A stretch of 64,000 bases of DNA from Spelaeicoccus albus. GTDB lineage: Bacteria; Actinomycetota; Actinomycetes; Actinomycetales; Brevibacteriaceae. The position numbers and the translations under genes were made by a program. The notes below the pieces were generated by a model. The model searched no databases. It had not been told where the DNA came from and saw only the letters and a list, made by a program, of their open reading frames with translations. The DNA is taken from positions 1,116,001 to 1,180,000 of the forward strand of contig NZ_JACBZP010000001.1 of NCBI RefSeq assembly GCF_013409065.1. The letters run 5' to 3'. Shown one piece after another: positions 1 through 8,415 of the stretch (positions are counted from its first letter, which is position 1; each line of letters starts with the position of its first letter).

Positions 1-395
1 TGGTGATGACCGGATTCGTTGCCGCCGCCGTCGCGCTCGGACTGATGGCCACCAACCCGTCCGGCATCGCCATCGCGGTGTTGTCGGCGGTGGCCGGCTT
101 CGGCGGCCTCGGCACGCAGAACATGATCAACGACTACGTCGCGCAGTACTATCCCGCCGGAAGCCGCGCCACGGGTCTCGGGTGGGCGCTCGCCGTTGGA
201 CGGATCGGTGCAATTGTCGGGCCGACGTACGGAGCGTTCATCATCGGACTGGGCGGCGGCGTCTCCGTTGCGGCGATCTCGTTTGCAGTTCCCGCGCTGT
301 TCGGCGCCGCGCTCATGTTCGCCGTCGGCCAGATCAAGTCCGACTCCGGGGCCGGCGTCGTGGAACCCGCACCAACGCGGTCCGCGGCCATCTGA
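1..395 (+). CDS. MFS transporter, C-terminal part (aromatic acid symporter-like)
   Basis: Only the last ~130 residues are present; the 5' end lies before base 1 and the frame is read from base 3. The fragment is strongly hydrophobic, with three to four membrane helices and the motif ATGLGWALAVGRIGAIVGP, a small-residue-rich helix with a GR-x-G-x-x-x-GP pattern common in the AAHS (aromatic acid:H+ symporter) branch of the major facilitator superfamily. The tail is short and polar. The gene lies 32 bases upstream of a flavin monooxygenase on the same strand, which fits uptake of an aromatic substrate by the same operon. The family is well supported; the substrate is inferred from neighbours only. 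Confidence 0.75.
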   Translation, partial: VMTGFVAAAVALGLMATNPSGIAIAVLSAVAGFGGLGTQNMINDYVAQYYPAGSRATGLGWALAVGRIGAIVGPTYGAFIIGLGGGVSVAAISFAVPALFGAALMFAVGQIKSDSGAGVVEPAPTRSAAI

Positions 396-427
396 AATCC
401 GGCTACCAACGAAAGTCAGCGCTAGAC

Positions 428-2122
428 ATGATCACCGACACCCTCTTCGGCCTTCCCGGTCACGCGCCGATAGTCATCGTCGGCGGAGGGCCGAGCGGCC
501 TCTTTCTGTCGCTCGACCTGGCCCGCTACGGCGTGCCGAGCGTCGTTCTCGATGGCCGCCGGCACATCGACGCGAACCGGCCGCGGGCAAAAACCACCAA
601 TACACGCACCATGACCCATTTGCGTCGGCTCGGCCTTGCGGAATCGCTGCGCCGGGCAGCCCCGCTGCCGGTGGATTACAGCGAAGACGTCATCTTCTGC
701 ACGAGCGCTACCGGTTATGAGCTCACCCGGTTTCACGAAGCGTTCCAGCTGCACCGCGGCCGGTACGATCTGCAGCCGGAAAGCGGACAGCAAGTCGGCC
801 AACCCGTTGTGGAAACGGTGCTGCGCGAGGCGGTCGCCGCCGAACCGCTGGTCACGGCGTACGTCGGCGCTCGGGTCGATTCGATAGACACCCCGGATGG
901 CGGCTATCGGCTGTTTGTGCGGCACGACGACGGCCGACGATCGATAAGCGCCGACTACCTCGTCGGCGCCGACGGTGGTTCTTCGGTCGTGCGCAAATCC
1001 ATCGGGCTGCGTTTGGAGGGCTCCTCTGCCGCACGGTCGAACCTCAACGTGCTGTTCCGGTCGCGCGAACTTGCCGACACCATCACCCTCGACAAGGCCG
1101 TGCAGTACTGGATCACCAATCCCGCTGCGCCGGGCATGCTCGGCCCACTCGACCTCGACGGCACGTGGTGGACGATTCTGCAAGGTGTCGACTCCGACGA
1201 CGTCGTCGCTGACCCGGTTCCTTCCATCCGTGCCATGGTTGGGGCAGAAATCGACATCGACGTGATTGAGAAGGATCCGTGGACGGCACGGATGCTGCTC
1301 GCGGACCACTACCGCTCGGGCAACGCCTTCTTGGTCGGAGATGCAGCACACCTCAATCCTCCGTGGGGCGGTCACGGGTTCAACACCTGCATCGGGGATG
1401 CCGCGAACCTCGCGTGGAAACTTGCCGCAAGTGTCAAGGGGTGGGCCGGACCCGTACTGCTGAACAGCTACGAGGCCGAACGACGTCCGGTCGCTGCCCG
1501 CACGATCCGGGACGCAGCCGCGAACGGTAACTCGCTGGCATACGATTTCGCGGACGCCGAATTGCTGGACGACGGGCCGGCCGGGCAGGCGGCCAGGGAC
1601 GCGGCAGCAGCCAATCTGGTCGTCAAGACGAGCGAGTTTCATTCGCTCGGCCTCGTCCTCGGTTACGAGTACTCCGACTCGCCGCTCAGCGGAAAAGGTG
1701 ACGTCGTTCCGCCGTCCGACCCTGTCCGGTACACGCCGAGTGCCGCCCCGGGATGCCTGCTGCCACACACCTGGCTGGCTGACGGGTCCTCTATCTACGA
1801 CATGCTCGGCCCGGGATTCACGCTGCTGTATGAGATTGGCCGAATCCCGACAGGCCAGCCGGAAGAGCTGTCGTTGGCGGCGGGCCGGTACGGGATACCG
1901 CTCACGGTCCGCGCGATTACGGAGTCGTGCAGTGTCTGGGGCGTGGCGGCCGTACTGGTCCGCCCCGACCAGCACACCGTGTGGCGCGGCAGCGATCTCT
2001 TCGACAGAGAGGGAGCGGGTGGCGCAGAGTCGGCGCTGACAGCGCTCGTGCGTGCCGCCGGAGTTCCGGACGGCGACCTCAACAGCTCTACCACCGACCG
2101 AATGAAAGAAACAGCCGGATGA
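428..2122 (+). CDS. FAD-dependent aromatic monooxygenase (PheA/TfdB family)
   Basis: 564 residues, a class A flavoprotein hydroxylase expected to hydroxylate an aromatic ring using NAD(P)H and O2 in the cytoplasm. The dinucleotide-binding motif VIVGGGPSG is at residues 16-24, and the second FAD motif GDAAHLNPPWGGHGFN starts near residue 304. The C-terminal ~170 residues match the thioredoxin-like third domain of the phenol hydroxylase/MhpA group, so the length is typical. The start was set at ATG 428, just ahead of the Rossmann fold; the open frame runs further upstream but only through sequence overlapping the transporter gene. A FAH hydrolase follows after 31 bases. The substrate (phenol, salicylate, hydroxyphenylpropionate or a plant aromatic) cannot be read from sequence. 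Confidence 0.85.
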   Translation: MITDTLFGLPGHAPIVIVGGGPSGLFLSLDLARYGVPSVVLDGRRHIDANRPRAKTTNTRTMTHLRRLGLAESLRRAAPLPVDYSEDVIFCTSATGYELTRFHEAFQLHRGRYDLQPESGQQVGQPVVETVLREAVAAEPLVTAYVGARVDSIDTPDGGYRLFVRHDDGRRSISADYLVGADGGSSVVRKSIGLRLEGSSAARSNLNVLFRSRELADTITLDKAVQYWITNPAAPGMLGPLDLDGTWWTILQGVDSDDVVADPVPSIRAMVGAEIDIDVIEKDPWTARMLLADHYRSGNAFLVGDAAHLNPPWGGHGFNTCIGDAANLAWKLAASVKGWAGPVLLNSYEAERRPVAARTIRDAAANGNSLAYDFADAELLDDGPAGQAARDAAAANLVVKTSEFHSLGLVLGYEYSDSPLSGKGDVVPPSDPVRYTPSAAPGCLLPHTWLADGSSIYDMLGPGFTLLYEIGRIPTGQPEELSLAAGRYGIPLTVRAITESCSVWGVAAVLVRPDQHTVWRGSDLFDREGAGGAESALTALVRAAGVPDGDLNSSTTDRMKETAG

Positions 2123-2153
2123 ACGAGACAATCCGACGAGAGAGGCAAATTCA

Positions 2154-3005
2154 GTGAAACTCATCGGCGTGGAGACCTCCACGGGCGCACACCATGTCGC
2201 GATCGACGACGGAGAGCGATGCCGAATACTGGATACGGTCGACGGGTTTTGGTCCGCACCGTCCGCAGCGCTCACCGATGCGGGTGGTGCGGAGACAGCC
2301 GCCGGCAGCCTGACCCGCGTCCCGCCGGTGCCGGCGTCGGCGCGCGTGTTCTGCATCGGTTTGAACTACCGAGCCCACGCCGCGGAAGGGAGCTACCGTG
2401 ATCACAAGCTCCCGGACCACCCGACCATCTTTGCGCGGTGGACTGCTTCGCTCAGCGTTGGCGGCGTGCCGGCGCCGGTACCGTCCGGCGAGCCGGGCCT
2501 CGACTGGGAAGGCGAGATCGCGGCATACGTGGGCGCCACGCTCGTCGACGCGGACGCCGATACGGCACGCGCGGCCGTGCTGGGGTACTCGACGTTCAAT
2601 GACTTGACGTCCCGGACGGCGCAGAAGCTCACCAGCCAGTGGACGCTCGGCAAGAACGGTGACGCCTCCGGCCCGCTCGGTCCGCTCGTCACCTCGGACG
2701 AAGCCGGCGACCTGCGTAGCGGCAAGCGCGTACGCACCCGGGTCAACGGCCAGACCGTGCAGGACGGCAACACGCGCGACATGATTTACGAACTCGGCAG
2801 CGTACTGTCGCTAATCTCGCACACCATCACATTGCACCCCGGCGATGTGATCTGTACGGGTACGCCGGAAGGTGTCGGCTACTCGCGGACGCCGCCGTGG
2901 CTGCTCCACCCGGGCGACGTCGTCGAAGTCGAAGTCGACGGCTTGGGCACGCTCACGACTCCGATCGTCGGTAACGACAAGCGCACTTCCGGCGGCACGG
3001 CGTGA
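2154..3005 (+). CDS. Fumarylacetoacetate hydrolase family protein
   Basis: 283 residues from a GTG start preceded by a purine-rich GAGAGG. This is an FAH/acylpyruvase fold protein that cleaves a C-C bond in beta-diketo acids (acylpyruvate, fumarylpyruvate, or a decarboxylase/hydratase variant). Visible are the entry motif FCIGLNYRAHAAE, the metal-binding acidic residues in DWEGEIAAYVG and FNDLTSR, and the C-terminal motif TPEGVG followed by LHPGDVVEVEVDGLG. It sits directly after the monooxygenase, where it would process a ring-fission product, and its GTGA end overlaps the next gene by 4 bp, so the two are translationally coupled. The exact reaction is inference. Confidence 0.85.
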   Translation: MKLIGVETSTGAHHVAIDDGERCRILDTVDGFWSAPSAALTDAGGAETAAGSLTRVPPVPASARVFCIGLNYRAHAAEGSYRDHKLPDHPTIFARWTASLSVGGVPAPVPSGEPGLDWEGEIAAYVGATLVDADADTARAAVLGYSTFNDLTSRTAQKLTSQWTLGKNGDASGPLGPLVTSDEAGDLRSGKRVRTRVNGQTVQDGNTRDMIYELGSVLSLISHTITLHPGDVICTGTPEGVGYSRTPPWLLHPGDVVEVEVDGLGTLTTPIVGNDKRTSGGTA

Positions 3006-4240
3006 CGGGCGGCTTCCGCCGGTTCGTTCCGCCGCCGGACGATCCGCGTATCACGGCGCTTCGGGGACTGAACGCGTACGACTACCGCGAAGCGGCGAAG
3101 AACGCCCCTTTCACCGGGGATCTCATTCGCGGCTGGCAGCCTCTTTATGGTCAGCCGTTCCGGGGAATGAGCGCCGACGGCGAGCCGCGGCCGTCCGTCC
3201 ACGACCTCGGCCCGGCTCGCCCGGGCGAAGAGGCGCCCGCCGAGGCGATGACCGCTGCGGCGCGAGCTCTTCTCACGGAGCTTCCCGAAGACGACCGCGT
3301 CAGGCTGTGCTATCCGGTCGACGCCGTCGAATGGCAGTTGTGGGCGAACCCGGAATTTATGCAGCACGACACCGGTCTTCGTCTCGAGTGCGCGCGGCCG
3401 GGTACTCGCCGACTTATATTGGACGTCGTCCGCGCCAGCCTGAGCGAGCCAGGCTACCGGCTTGTGCGCACGTTGATGCGCGTGAACGGCTTCCTCGGCG
3501 ACTTGGTCGAACTCGCCGGCATCATGAATGAATACAGTTACAACTTTGCCGTCTTCGGCACACCGTCCGCCGACAGGCCGTGGGGGTGGCAGCTCTTCGG
3601 CCATCATCTCGCGGTGAACTGCCTGGTCGCCGGCTCCCGGATGGTCTGCACACCCGTCTTCTTCGGCGCGGAACCGAACGGTATCGATGCGGGGCCGGAC
3701 GCCGGCACGCACGTCTTCACCGAACGCATCCGGTTGGCGCGAGCACTGATGCAGTCTCTACCCGGCGAGCTTGCCGACCGGGCACGGACATACCGCGAGA
3801 TGAACGACCCCGCGATGCCACCCGGGCGCGTGCACCCCGGGGACGAACGACACCTGGCCGGTGCGTTCCAGGACAATCGGGTGATTCCGTACGAGGGGAT
3901 CCGAGTATCCGAGATGTCCCGGGAACAGCTGGTTCTCGTCAACAGGCTCGTCGCGGAATTTACCGCGTACTTGCCCGACGGTGTCGCAAAGGCTCGCTGC
4001 CGCGAGATCGCCGCCTGGTACGACGAGACCCACTTCTCATGGATCGGCGGTACCCGCGACGACGACCCGTTTTACTTCCGCATCCAGTCGCCGGTCGTGG
4101 TTGCCGAACTCGATCACCACTGCGGCGTCTTCCTGACAAACGCGGAGCCGGCGCCGTTTCACATCCACACCGTCCTTCGTACCCCGAACGGCAACGACTA
4201 CGGGCGGGCAATCGTACGCGCGGCCGTCCGCACCGGCTAG
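3002..4240 (+). CDS. DUF3500 domain protein
   Basis: 412 residues from a GTG start overlapping the FAH gene by 4 bp. It matches the DUF3500 family by the core NEYSYNFAVFGTP, then WGWQLFGHHLAVNCLV, then FFGAEPNGIDAGP, all conserved in that family. There is no signal peptide or membrane helix, so it is probably cytoplasmic. Histidines of the GHH motif, of ELDHHCGVF and of FHIHTV near the C-terminus could bind a metal, but no activity is established for the family as far as I know. Being locked between an FAH hydrolase and a LysR regulator suggests an enzymatic step in the same aromatic pathway. Confidence 0.75.
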   Translation: MTGGFRRFVPPPDDPRITALRGLNAYDYREAAKNAPFTGDLIRGWQPLYGQPFRGMSADGEPRPSVHDLGPARPGEEAPAEAMTAAARALLTELPEDDRVRLCYPVDAVEWQLWANPEFMQHDTGLRLECARPGTRRLILDVVRASLSEPGYRLVRTLMRVNGFLGDLVELAGIMNEYSYNFAVFGTPSADRPWGWQLFGHHLAVNCLVAGSRMVCTPVFFGAEPNGIDAGPDAGTHVFTERIRLARALMQSLPGELADRARTYREMNDPAMPPGRVHPGDERHLAGAFQDNRVIPYEGIRVSEMSREQLVLVNRLVAEFTAYLPDGVAKARCREIAAWYDETHFSWIGGTRDDDPFYFRIQSPVVVAELDHHCGVFLTNAEPAPFHIHTVLRTPNGNDYGRAIVRAAVRTG

Positions 4241-4258
4241 TTGGGTGAGAATGAACTC

Positions 4259-5137
4259 ATGGAACCGACGGTCCGTCAGCTACGGGGGTTTGTGGCAGTA
4301 GCCGAGGAATTGCACTTCGGCCGCGCCGCCACGCGATTGCACATGAGCCCGTCCGCACTCAGCGAGCAGATCTCGACCATCGAACGCGGTTTGGGGCGGG
4401 CGCTGTTCCGCCGATCGTCTCGCGCCGTCCAATTGACCGACCACGGCAAACAGCTGCTGCCGCTCGCCCGGACGGCGATCGGATCCATGGACGACGTCCG
4501 GGCGTGGGCTGTGGGCGCCGACAGCGAGCTGCGCGTCGGGCTGATGGTGTCGAGCCCGGTTTTCCAAGCGGTACTTGCCGAAGCGGCCAGGCGGCTGCCC
4601 GATCTCGCGTGGCAGATCCGTCAGCTCGGATTTCTCGGCTGCTATGACGCGCTGGTTGTGGGCGACGTCGACTGCGCGTTCGTCGCCGAAGCCGGCGAGC
4701 CCTCGCACGCCGATGTTGAAGCGCTTCCGTTGTGGGACGAGGAACCGTACCTGCTGGTGGCAACCGACCATCGTCTCGCGGGGTACGAATCGCTGCACCT
4801 GGCGGATCTCGCCGGCGAGACTTTCGTATCGGTGGACGATGAAGCTCTCGCGTCACGATGGTATGCCAGCGTCATGGGGCCGGACGGTATCCCGCACCGC
4901 CTGTTGCCGATCGCCCGGAGCTTCGACGAGGTACTCGATTTGGCTGCGGTCGGAATCGGCGTCAACATCTGCGGAGCCTCGGCCGCCACGACGTACCCGC
5001 GGCCGGGCGTCCGGTTCATTCCTCTGGTGGACGCCCCGAAGATCACGACGTACCTATGCTTGCGCACGGGGCACCGTCCGGCCGCGGTCGACGCGTTCGC
5101 GCGCCTCGCCGTGGACGTGGTGCACGGCCCGCACTGA
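4259..5137 (+). CDS. LysR-family transcriptional regulator
   Basis: 292 residues. The N-terminal winged helix-turn-helix (residues 1-60; LRGFVAVAEELHFGRAATRLH, then SPSALSEQISTIERGLG) and a periplasmic-binding-like effector domain (about 90-290) define the LysR family. ATG 4259 was chosen over an in-frame TTG 18 bases upstream because it places the helix-turn-helix at the usual distance from the start. It lies in line with the FAH and DUF3500 genes rather than divergent, which is less common for LysR. It probably responds to an aromatic intermediate of the surrounding genes; the effector is unknown. Confidence 0.88.
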   Translation: MEPTVRQLRGFVAVAEELHFGRAATRLHMSPSALSEQISTIERGLGRALFRRSSRAVQLTDHGKQLLPLARTAIGSMDDVRAWAVGADSELRVGLMVSSPVFQAVLAEAARRLPDLAWQIRQLGFLGCYDALVVGDVDCAFVAEAGEPSHADVEALPLWDEEPYLLVATDHRLAGYESLHLADLAGETFVSVDDEALASRWYASVMGPDGIPHRLLPIARSFDEVLDLAAVGIGVNICGASAATTYPRPGVRFIPLVDAPKITTYLCLRTGHRPAAVDAFARLAVDVVHGPH

Positions 5138-5283
5138 TGGCAAACCTGATTGAAGCCAAACCTCGAACCCGCGAGCATCTCGAGCAGGGAGAAGACCCGG
5201 AACAGCGTGCGATCGTTCGGCCCAGCCGCATGATCGTCCGGACAATCGCGCTGGTGTTACAGGCCACACCGCTCACAGTATGA
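5137..5283 (+). CDS. Possible 48-residue small protein (doubtful)
   Basis: An ATG overlapping the LysR stop codon (TGATG) opens a 48-codon frame ending four bases before the GTG of the esterase gene, so it exactly fills the gap. The product would have a charged N-terminal half and a hydrophobic tail (MIVRTIALVLQ). There is no clear ribosome binding site; translation would depend on reinitiation after the LysR gene. I recognise no family. It may simply be chance in a 150-base spacer. Confidence 0.2.
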   Translation: MANLIEAKPRTREHLEQGEDPEQRAIVRPSRMIVRTIALVLQATPLTV

Positions 5284-5287
5284 ATGT

Positions 5288-6298
5288 GTGAAACCTTCGC
5301 GCACACACTCAGATGGCGGCGTCACCTGCCGGAAGGGTATCGTTTACGCTCACCGTGCCCGACCAGACGGCGGGCATACGGAACTGCGACTTGATGTCTA
5401 TCGGCCTGAGACGTCCGCCAACGTGCCGGCGGTCGTCTGGTTGCATGGCGGCGGCTGGTTCACCGGCGATCGCACCCTCGCCCCCGACCTGGCAGTGCGC
5501 GTCCGGGCTACCGGCTGCGCTTTGGCCACTGTCGATTATCGCCTCTCCGGGGAGGCGATCTTCCCGGCGCAGCTGCACGACGTCCGCGCGGCGATTCGAT
5601 TCCTGCGTGGCTCGGCAGCCGAACTCGGTCTCGACGCCGAAAGGGTCGGCCTATGGGGTGCCTCGGCCGGCGGGCACCTCGCCGCGCTCGCCGCGCTGAC
5701 CGGCCGAGTGACTCAGCTGCCGGGCGAACCGGATGCCGGCGACGCATCGGTGCGGGCGGTCGCCGAATCGTACGCGCCGGTCGACCTGGCCGGCGTCGTG
5801 GCGGCCGCCGAAGCGCGGCTCCCAGGCGCCGACGGCGCGTCGACCCCCGAAGCTCGGCTGCTCGGCGGCCATCCGACCGGCCGTCCGGAGCTTGCCGCGC
5901 AGGCCAGCCCGCTGAACTGGATCGGAACGGCCCGACAGGGGTCGCCGGCCTTTCAGATCTCGCACGGCACGGGCGACGTCCTCGTGCCGTGCGAGCAAAG
6001 CAAAAAATTTCACGAAGCTCTTGTCGCCGCAGGCTACGACAGCGAACTGTTTCTCGTCGATGACTACCGCCATGGTTTCCTCAACCCGGCCGGAAGGATG
6101 GACGTGAACGTGCGCGCCGTCATGGACGACGGCCGGCTTGCCGCCGCCGGAAAAGCTCCAGCCAGCCGAGTTGTCGGCGCCGGTAACTCCTTTCGCGGCA
6201 CGTTCGGCTTCGCCGACATCGACACATTCTTCGCCCGGCAATTATCGACAATTGCACCCGCACGCGATTCCGGATCACCATCAGGAGAAAAATCATGA
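5288..6298 (+). CDS. Alpha/beta hydrolase (HSL-type carboxylesterase)
   Basis: 336 residues, a serine esterase of the hormone-sensitive-lipase/BD-FAE type. The oxyanion motif HGGGW is at residues 53-57, the nucleophile motif GASAGG is centred on Ser126, and the acid and histidine are probably in GTGDVLVP and DDYRHGF. The GTG start is weakly supported; a later start near residue 12 would also fit the fold. No signal peptide is seen, so it is probably cytoplasmic. The last codons overlap the next gene (ATGA), coupling it to the bicupin dioxygenase. It may open an ester or depside bond to release the aromatic substrate handled by the neighbouring genes (inference). Confidence 0.82.
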   Translation: MKPSRTHSDGGVTCRKGIVYAHRARPDGGHTELRLDVYRPETSANVPAVVWLHGGGWFTGDRTLAPDLAVRVRATGCALATVDYRLSGEAIFPAQLHDVRAAIRFLRGSAAELGLDAERVGLWGASAGGHLAALAALTGRVTQLPGEPDAGDASVRAVAESYAPVDLAGVVAAAEARLPGADGASTPEARLLGGHPTGRPELAAQASPLNWIGTARQGSPAFQISHGTGDVLVPCEQSKKFHEALVAAGYDSELFLVDDYRHGFLNPAGRMDVNVRAVMDDGRLAAAGKAPASRVVGAGNSFRGTFGFADIDTFFARQLSTIAPARDSGSPSGEKS

Positions 6299-7347
6299 CG
6301 ACTACCGACGTCGAAGCAATGCACGCGCTCGCCCCGGTGATGGGGGCCCTGCCCGGCGAGCCGGTGCCGTACTACGTGCCGTCCGGCGAAGGGTTGCGCC
6401 GCGAGACCGGCGGCCAGCTCTGGACGGTCATCGCACGGAACGCCGACACGGGCGGGTTGTTCGACGCAGCCTTTGTATTGGGACCGCGCGGAGCGGAAAG
6501 TCCGTTCCACAGCATTCCGGCACAGCGCACGTTCGTGATGCTCGAGGGAAGCGCGCAGTTCTGGCTGCGCGGGGCCGGACGCCTGCTCGTCCCGGGCGAC
6601 TCCGTGCACGTCGCAGCCGGCGAACCGGTCGCCTATCGGATGACCAGCCACCTGACCCGGTTCCTGCAGTTCTCGGCTCCCGGCAGCGCGCTCGATGCCG
6701 TTCTCGGCAAGAGTCCGGCAGTGACTCGGCATACCTATTCCGCCGGCCGCGCGAGATCGACGAATGAGCTCGTCCTGCCCGGGAACGCCCAAGCGCAGGA
6801 AGTGCCGCGCGTGGAGATCCAGGATGCGTGGGACGATACATTGCCCGGCGGCGCCGGAAGCTACTTTCTGCGCGCCCGAACCGGTGACCGGCGTGGCTGG
6901 CCGGACGCCATCAACTCGTATATCGCTCGGGGCCGCAACACGGCCGGCGCCTATTTTGCCGTCGACACGCTCGCAGCACCGCAGCCCTACATCATCCGCC
7001 ACTTCCATGCACGGCATACCGAGAACTTTGTGTGTTTGTCCGGACGGATCTGGCTGTGGGTCAACGGCACGGAGGTGCTGCTCACCGCCGGCGATTTCCT
7101 CCATGCGCCGGCTGGCACGATCCACAGTTTCGCGATCGCCGCGCACAACACTCGCATGCTCGGCTTGCTCACCTCGGACGTGTTCGAGCCGTTCTTCGAC
7201 GTCACCGGCGTCGCCACCGATGACACGGTGCATACCGAGGGGCTGATCGACCCGTCGATATTGACGGACGGCATCAAGGCCAATCCCGATCTCGACCTGG
7301 TCGTCGTCGGTGCGCCGCCCGAGCGCGTCGTCGCTCCCGGCATTTAG
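6295..7347 (+). CDS. Bicupin, quercetin 2,3-dioxygenase-like
   Basis: 350 residues with two cupin domains (about 55-130 and 225-300), preceded by the strong Shine-Dalgarno AGGAG. The C-terminal cupin keeps the full metal set: His236, His238 and Glu243 in RHFHARHTENF, and a fourth ligand in AGTIHSF. The N-terminal cupin has FHSIPAQRTF at the same place, so the second His and the Glu are missing. Flavonol 2,3-dioxygenases of the QdoI type bind a metal at these positions and cleave an O-heterocyclic ring; this protein may do that or cleave another aromatic ring. It overlaps the esterase gene by 4 bp. Family is likely; substrate unknown. Confidence 0.72.
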   Translation: MTTTDVEAMHALAPVMGALPGEPVPYYVPSGEGLRRETGGQLWTVIARNADTGGLFDAAFVLGPRGAESPFHSIPAQRTFVMLEGSAQFWLRGAGRLLVPGDSVHVAAGEPVAYRMTSHLTRFLQFSAPGSALDAVLGKSPAVTRHTYSAGRARSTNELVLPGNAQAQEVPRVEIQDAWDDTLPGGAGSYFLRARTGDRRGWPDAINSYIARGRNTAGAYFAVDTLAAPQPYIIRHFHARHTENFVCLSGRIWLWVNGTEVLLTAGDFLHAPAGTIHSFAIAAHNTRMLGLLTSDVFEPFFDVTGVATDDTVHTEGLIDPSILTDGIKANPDLDLVVVGAPPERVVAPGI

Positions 7348-7381
7348 CACGCGCCATACACCATTGACGAGGGAGTCACAG

Positions 7382-7486
7382 ATGAACGAATCGCGCCACG
7401 CCACCGGGCGCTTCGGCGTCGCACGCATCCGCCACCGACATGCCTACGACGTGGCGCCGTCCCGGCCGGTGCGTGGCATCAAGTAG
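7382..7486 (+). CDS. Candidate 34-residue basic small protein
   Basis: A GAGGGAG ribosome binding site lies six bases before ATG 7382, which opens a 34-codon frame rich in Arg and His (for example RFGVARIRHRH). It sits in the 226-base gap between the bicupin gene and the IclR gene, 34 bases after the bicupin stop. I recognise no family. It may be a genuine small protein, a leader peptide, or the start of a gene lost by deletion. The rest of the gap shows no other gene. Confidence 0.35.
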   Translation: MNESRHATGRFGVARIRHRHAYDVAPSRPVRGIK

Positions 7487-7573
7487 TCATGCACAGAAGC
7501 GTCCCGGCCGGGTCGACGGCGCCGCCCCAGTAAGCTGGCACGACGGGGAACAGGCCGGACAAGGGAGGCGACG

Positions 7574-8350
7574 ATGGCGGGCAACACCTCCCGGCCAGGC
7601 GCTTCGCCGTTGCTGCGCGGCATTGCCGTCCTGGACTGTTTCGATGCCGACCATCTCGAGCTGTCCGTCACCGAAATCGCCCGCCGCACCGGCCTTGCCA
7701 CGTCCACGGCCGCGCGGCTCGCCGCACAGCTGGTGGACGCCGGGATGCTCGAGCGCGGCCCCGACAAGCGATTGCGAATCGGCACGAAGGTGTGGGAGAT
7801 GGGGCTGCGCGCGGACGTCGGGCTGGTCTTGCGCGAGCGCGCTTTGCCGTTCATGGTCGAGCTCTACGAAGGCACCGGCGAAAACATTCACCTGGCCATC
7901 CGCGCCGGCCGGGAGGCCCTGTACGTCGACAGGCTGATGAGCTCGCGGTCGGTACCGACGGTCAGCCGCATGGGCGGCCGGCTGCCGCTGCACACCACGG
8001 GCGTCGGCAAGGTGCTGCTTGCCTACGAAAGCGACGAGTTCATCGAAGACTACGTGCGCGGAGTGCTGGCACGCCCCACCGCCTACTCGATCACGTCGCC
8101 GGGGCGGCTCTATGACGACGTCCGCGCCGTCCGCGACCGCGGCTACTCCCTGACGAGCCAGGAACAGACCCTCGGCAATGTGTCGATAGCCATGCCGATT
8201 CACGGCAGCCGGCGTCGCGTGGTGGCGGCGCTGGGCATCGTCATGCACACGGCGCGTGCCGACGTTCCCCGGCAGGTCGGCGCCCTGCGGCGGGCCACCG
8301 AGGGGATCGCCAAAAGCCTTGGCAACGAAAACCCGCTCAGCGGGATTTGA
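7574..8350 (+). CDS. IclR-family regulator of the pca genes
   Basis: 258 residues after a good AAGGGAGG ribosome binding site. The N-terminal helix-turn-helix (about 15-70: LRGIAVLDCF, then LSVTEIARRTGLATSTAARL) and the C-terminal effector domain (about 85-250, including LPLHTTGVGKVLLAY) are those of the IclR family. IclR proteins such as PcaR and PobR control protocatechuate and 4-hydroxybenzoate genes, and this gene is directly upstream of pcaHGBD-CI-J-pobA on the same strand. That position makes it the likely local activator or repressor; the effector is probably 4-hydroxybenzoate, protocatechuate or beta-ketoadipate. Sixty-five bases separate it from pcaH, so co-transcription is possible. 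Confidence 0.88.
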   Translation: MAGNTSRPGASPLLRGIAVLDCFDADHLELSVTEIARRTGLATSTAARLAAQLVDAGMLERGPDKRLRIGTKVWEMGLRADVGLVLRERALPFMVELYEGTGENIHLAIRAGREALYVDRLMSSRSVPTVSRMGGRLPLHTTGVGKVLLAYESDEFIEDYVRGVLARPTAYSITSPGRLYDDVRAVRDRGYSLTSQEQTLGNVSIAMPIHGSRRRVVAALGIVMHTARADVPRQVGALRRATEGIAKSLGNENPLSGI

Positions 8351-8415
8351 GTATTGTCGGAGGAGGAGAGGGTTGGAACGCTGAAGGCTCAGTACCCGCA
8401 ATGAAGAGGCGAACC

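Noticed and set aside
422-2356. 644-codon minus-strand frame opposite the flavin monooxygenase
   Set aside because: Arg/Val-rich shadow typical of high-GC DNA; the plus-strand frame carries both FAD motifs.
4858-5283. 141-codon frame overlapping the 3' end of the LysR gene
   Set aside because: Most of it lies inside the LysR gene in another frame; only the last 48 codons after the LysR stop are retained as a doubtful small ORF.
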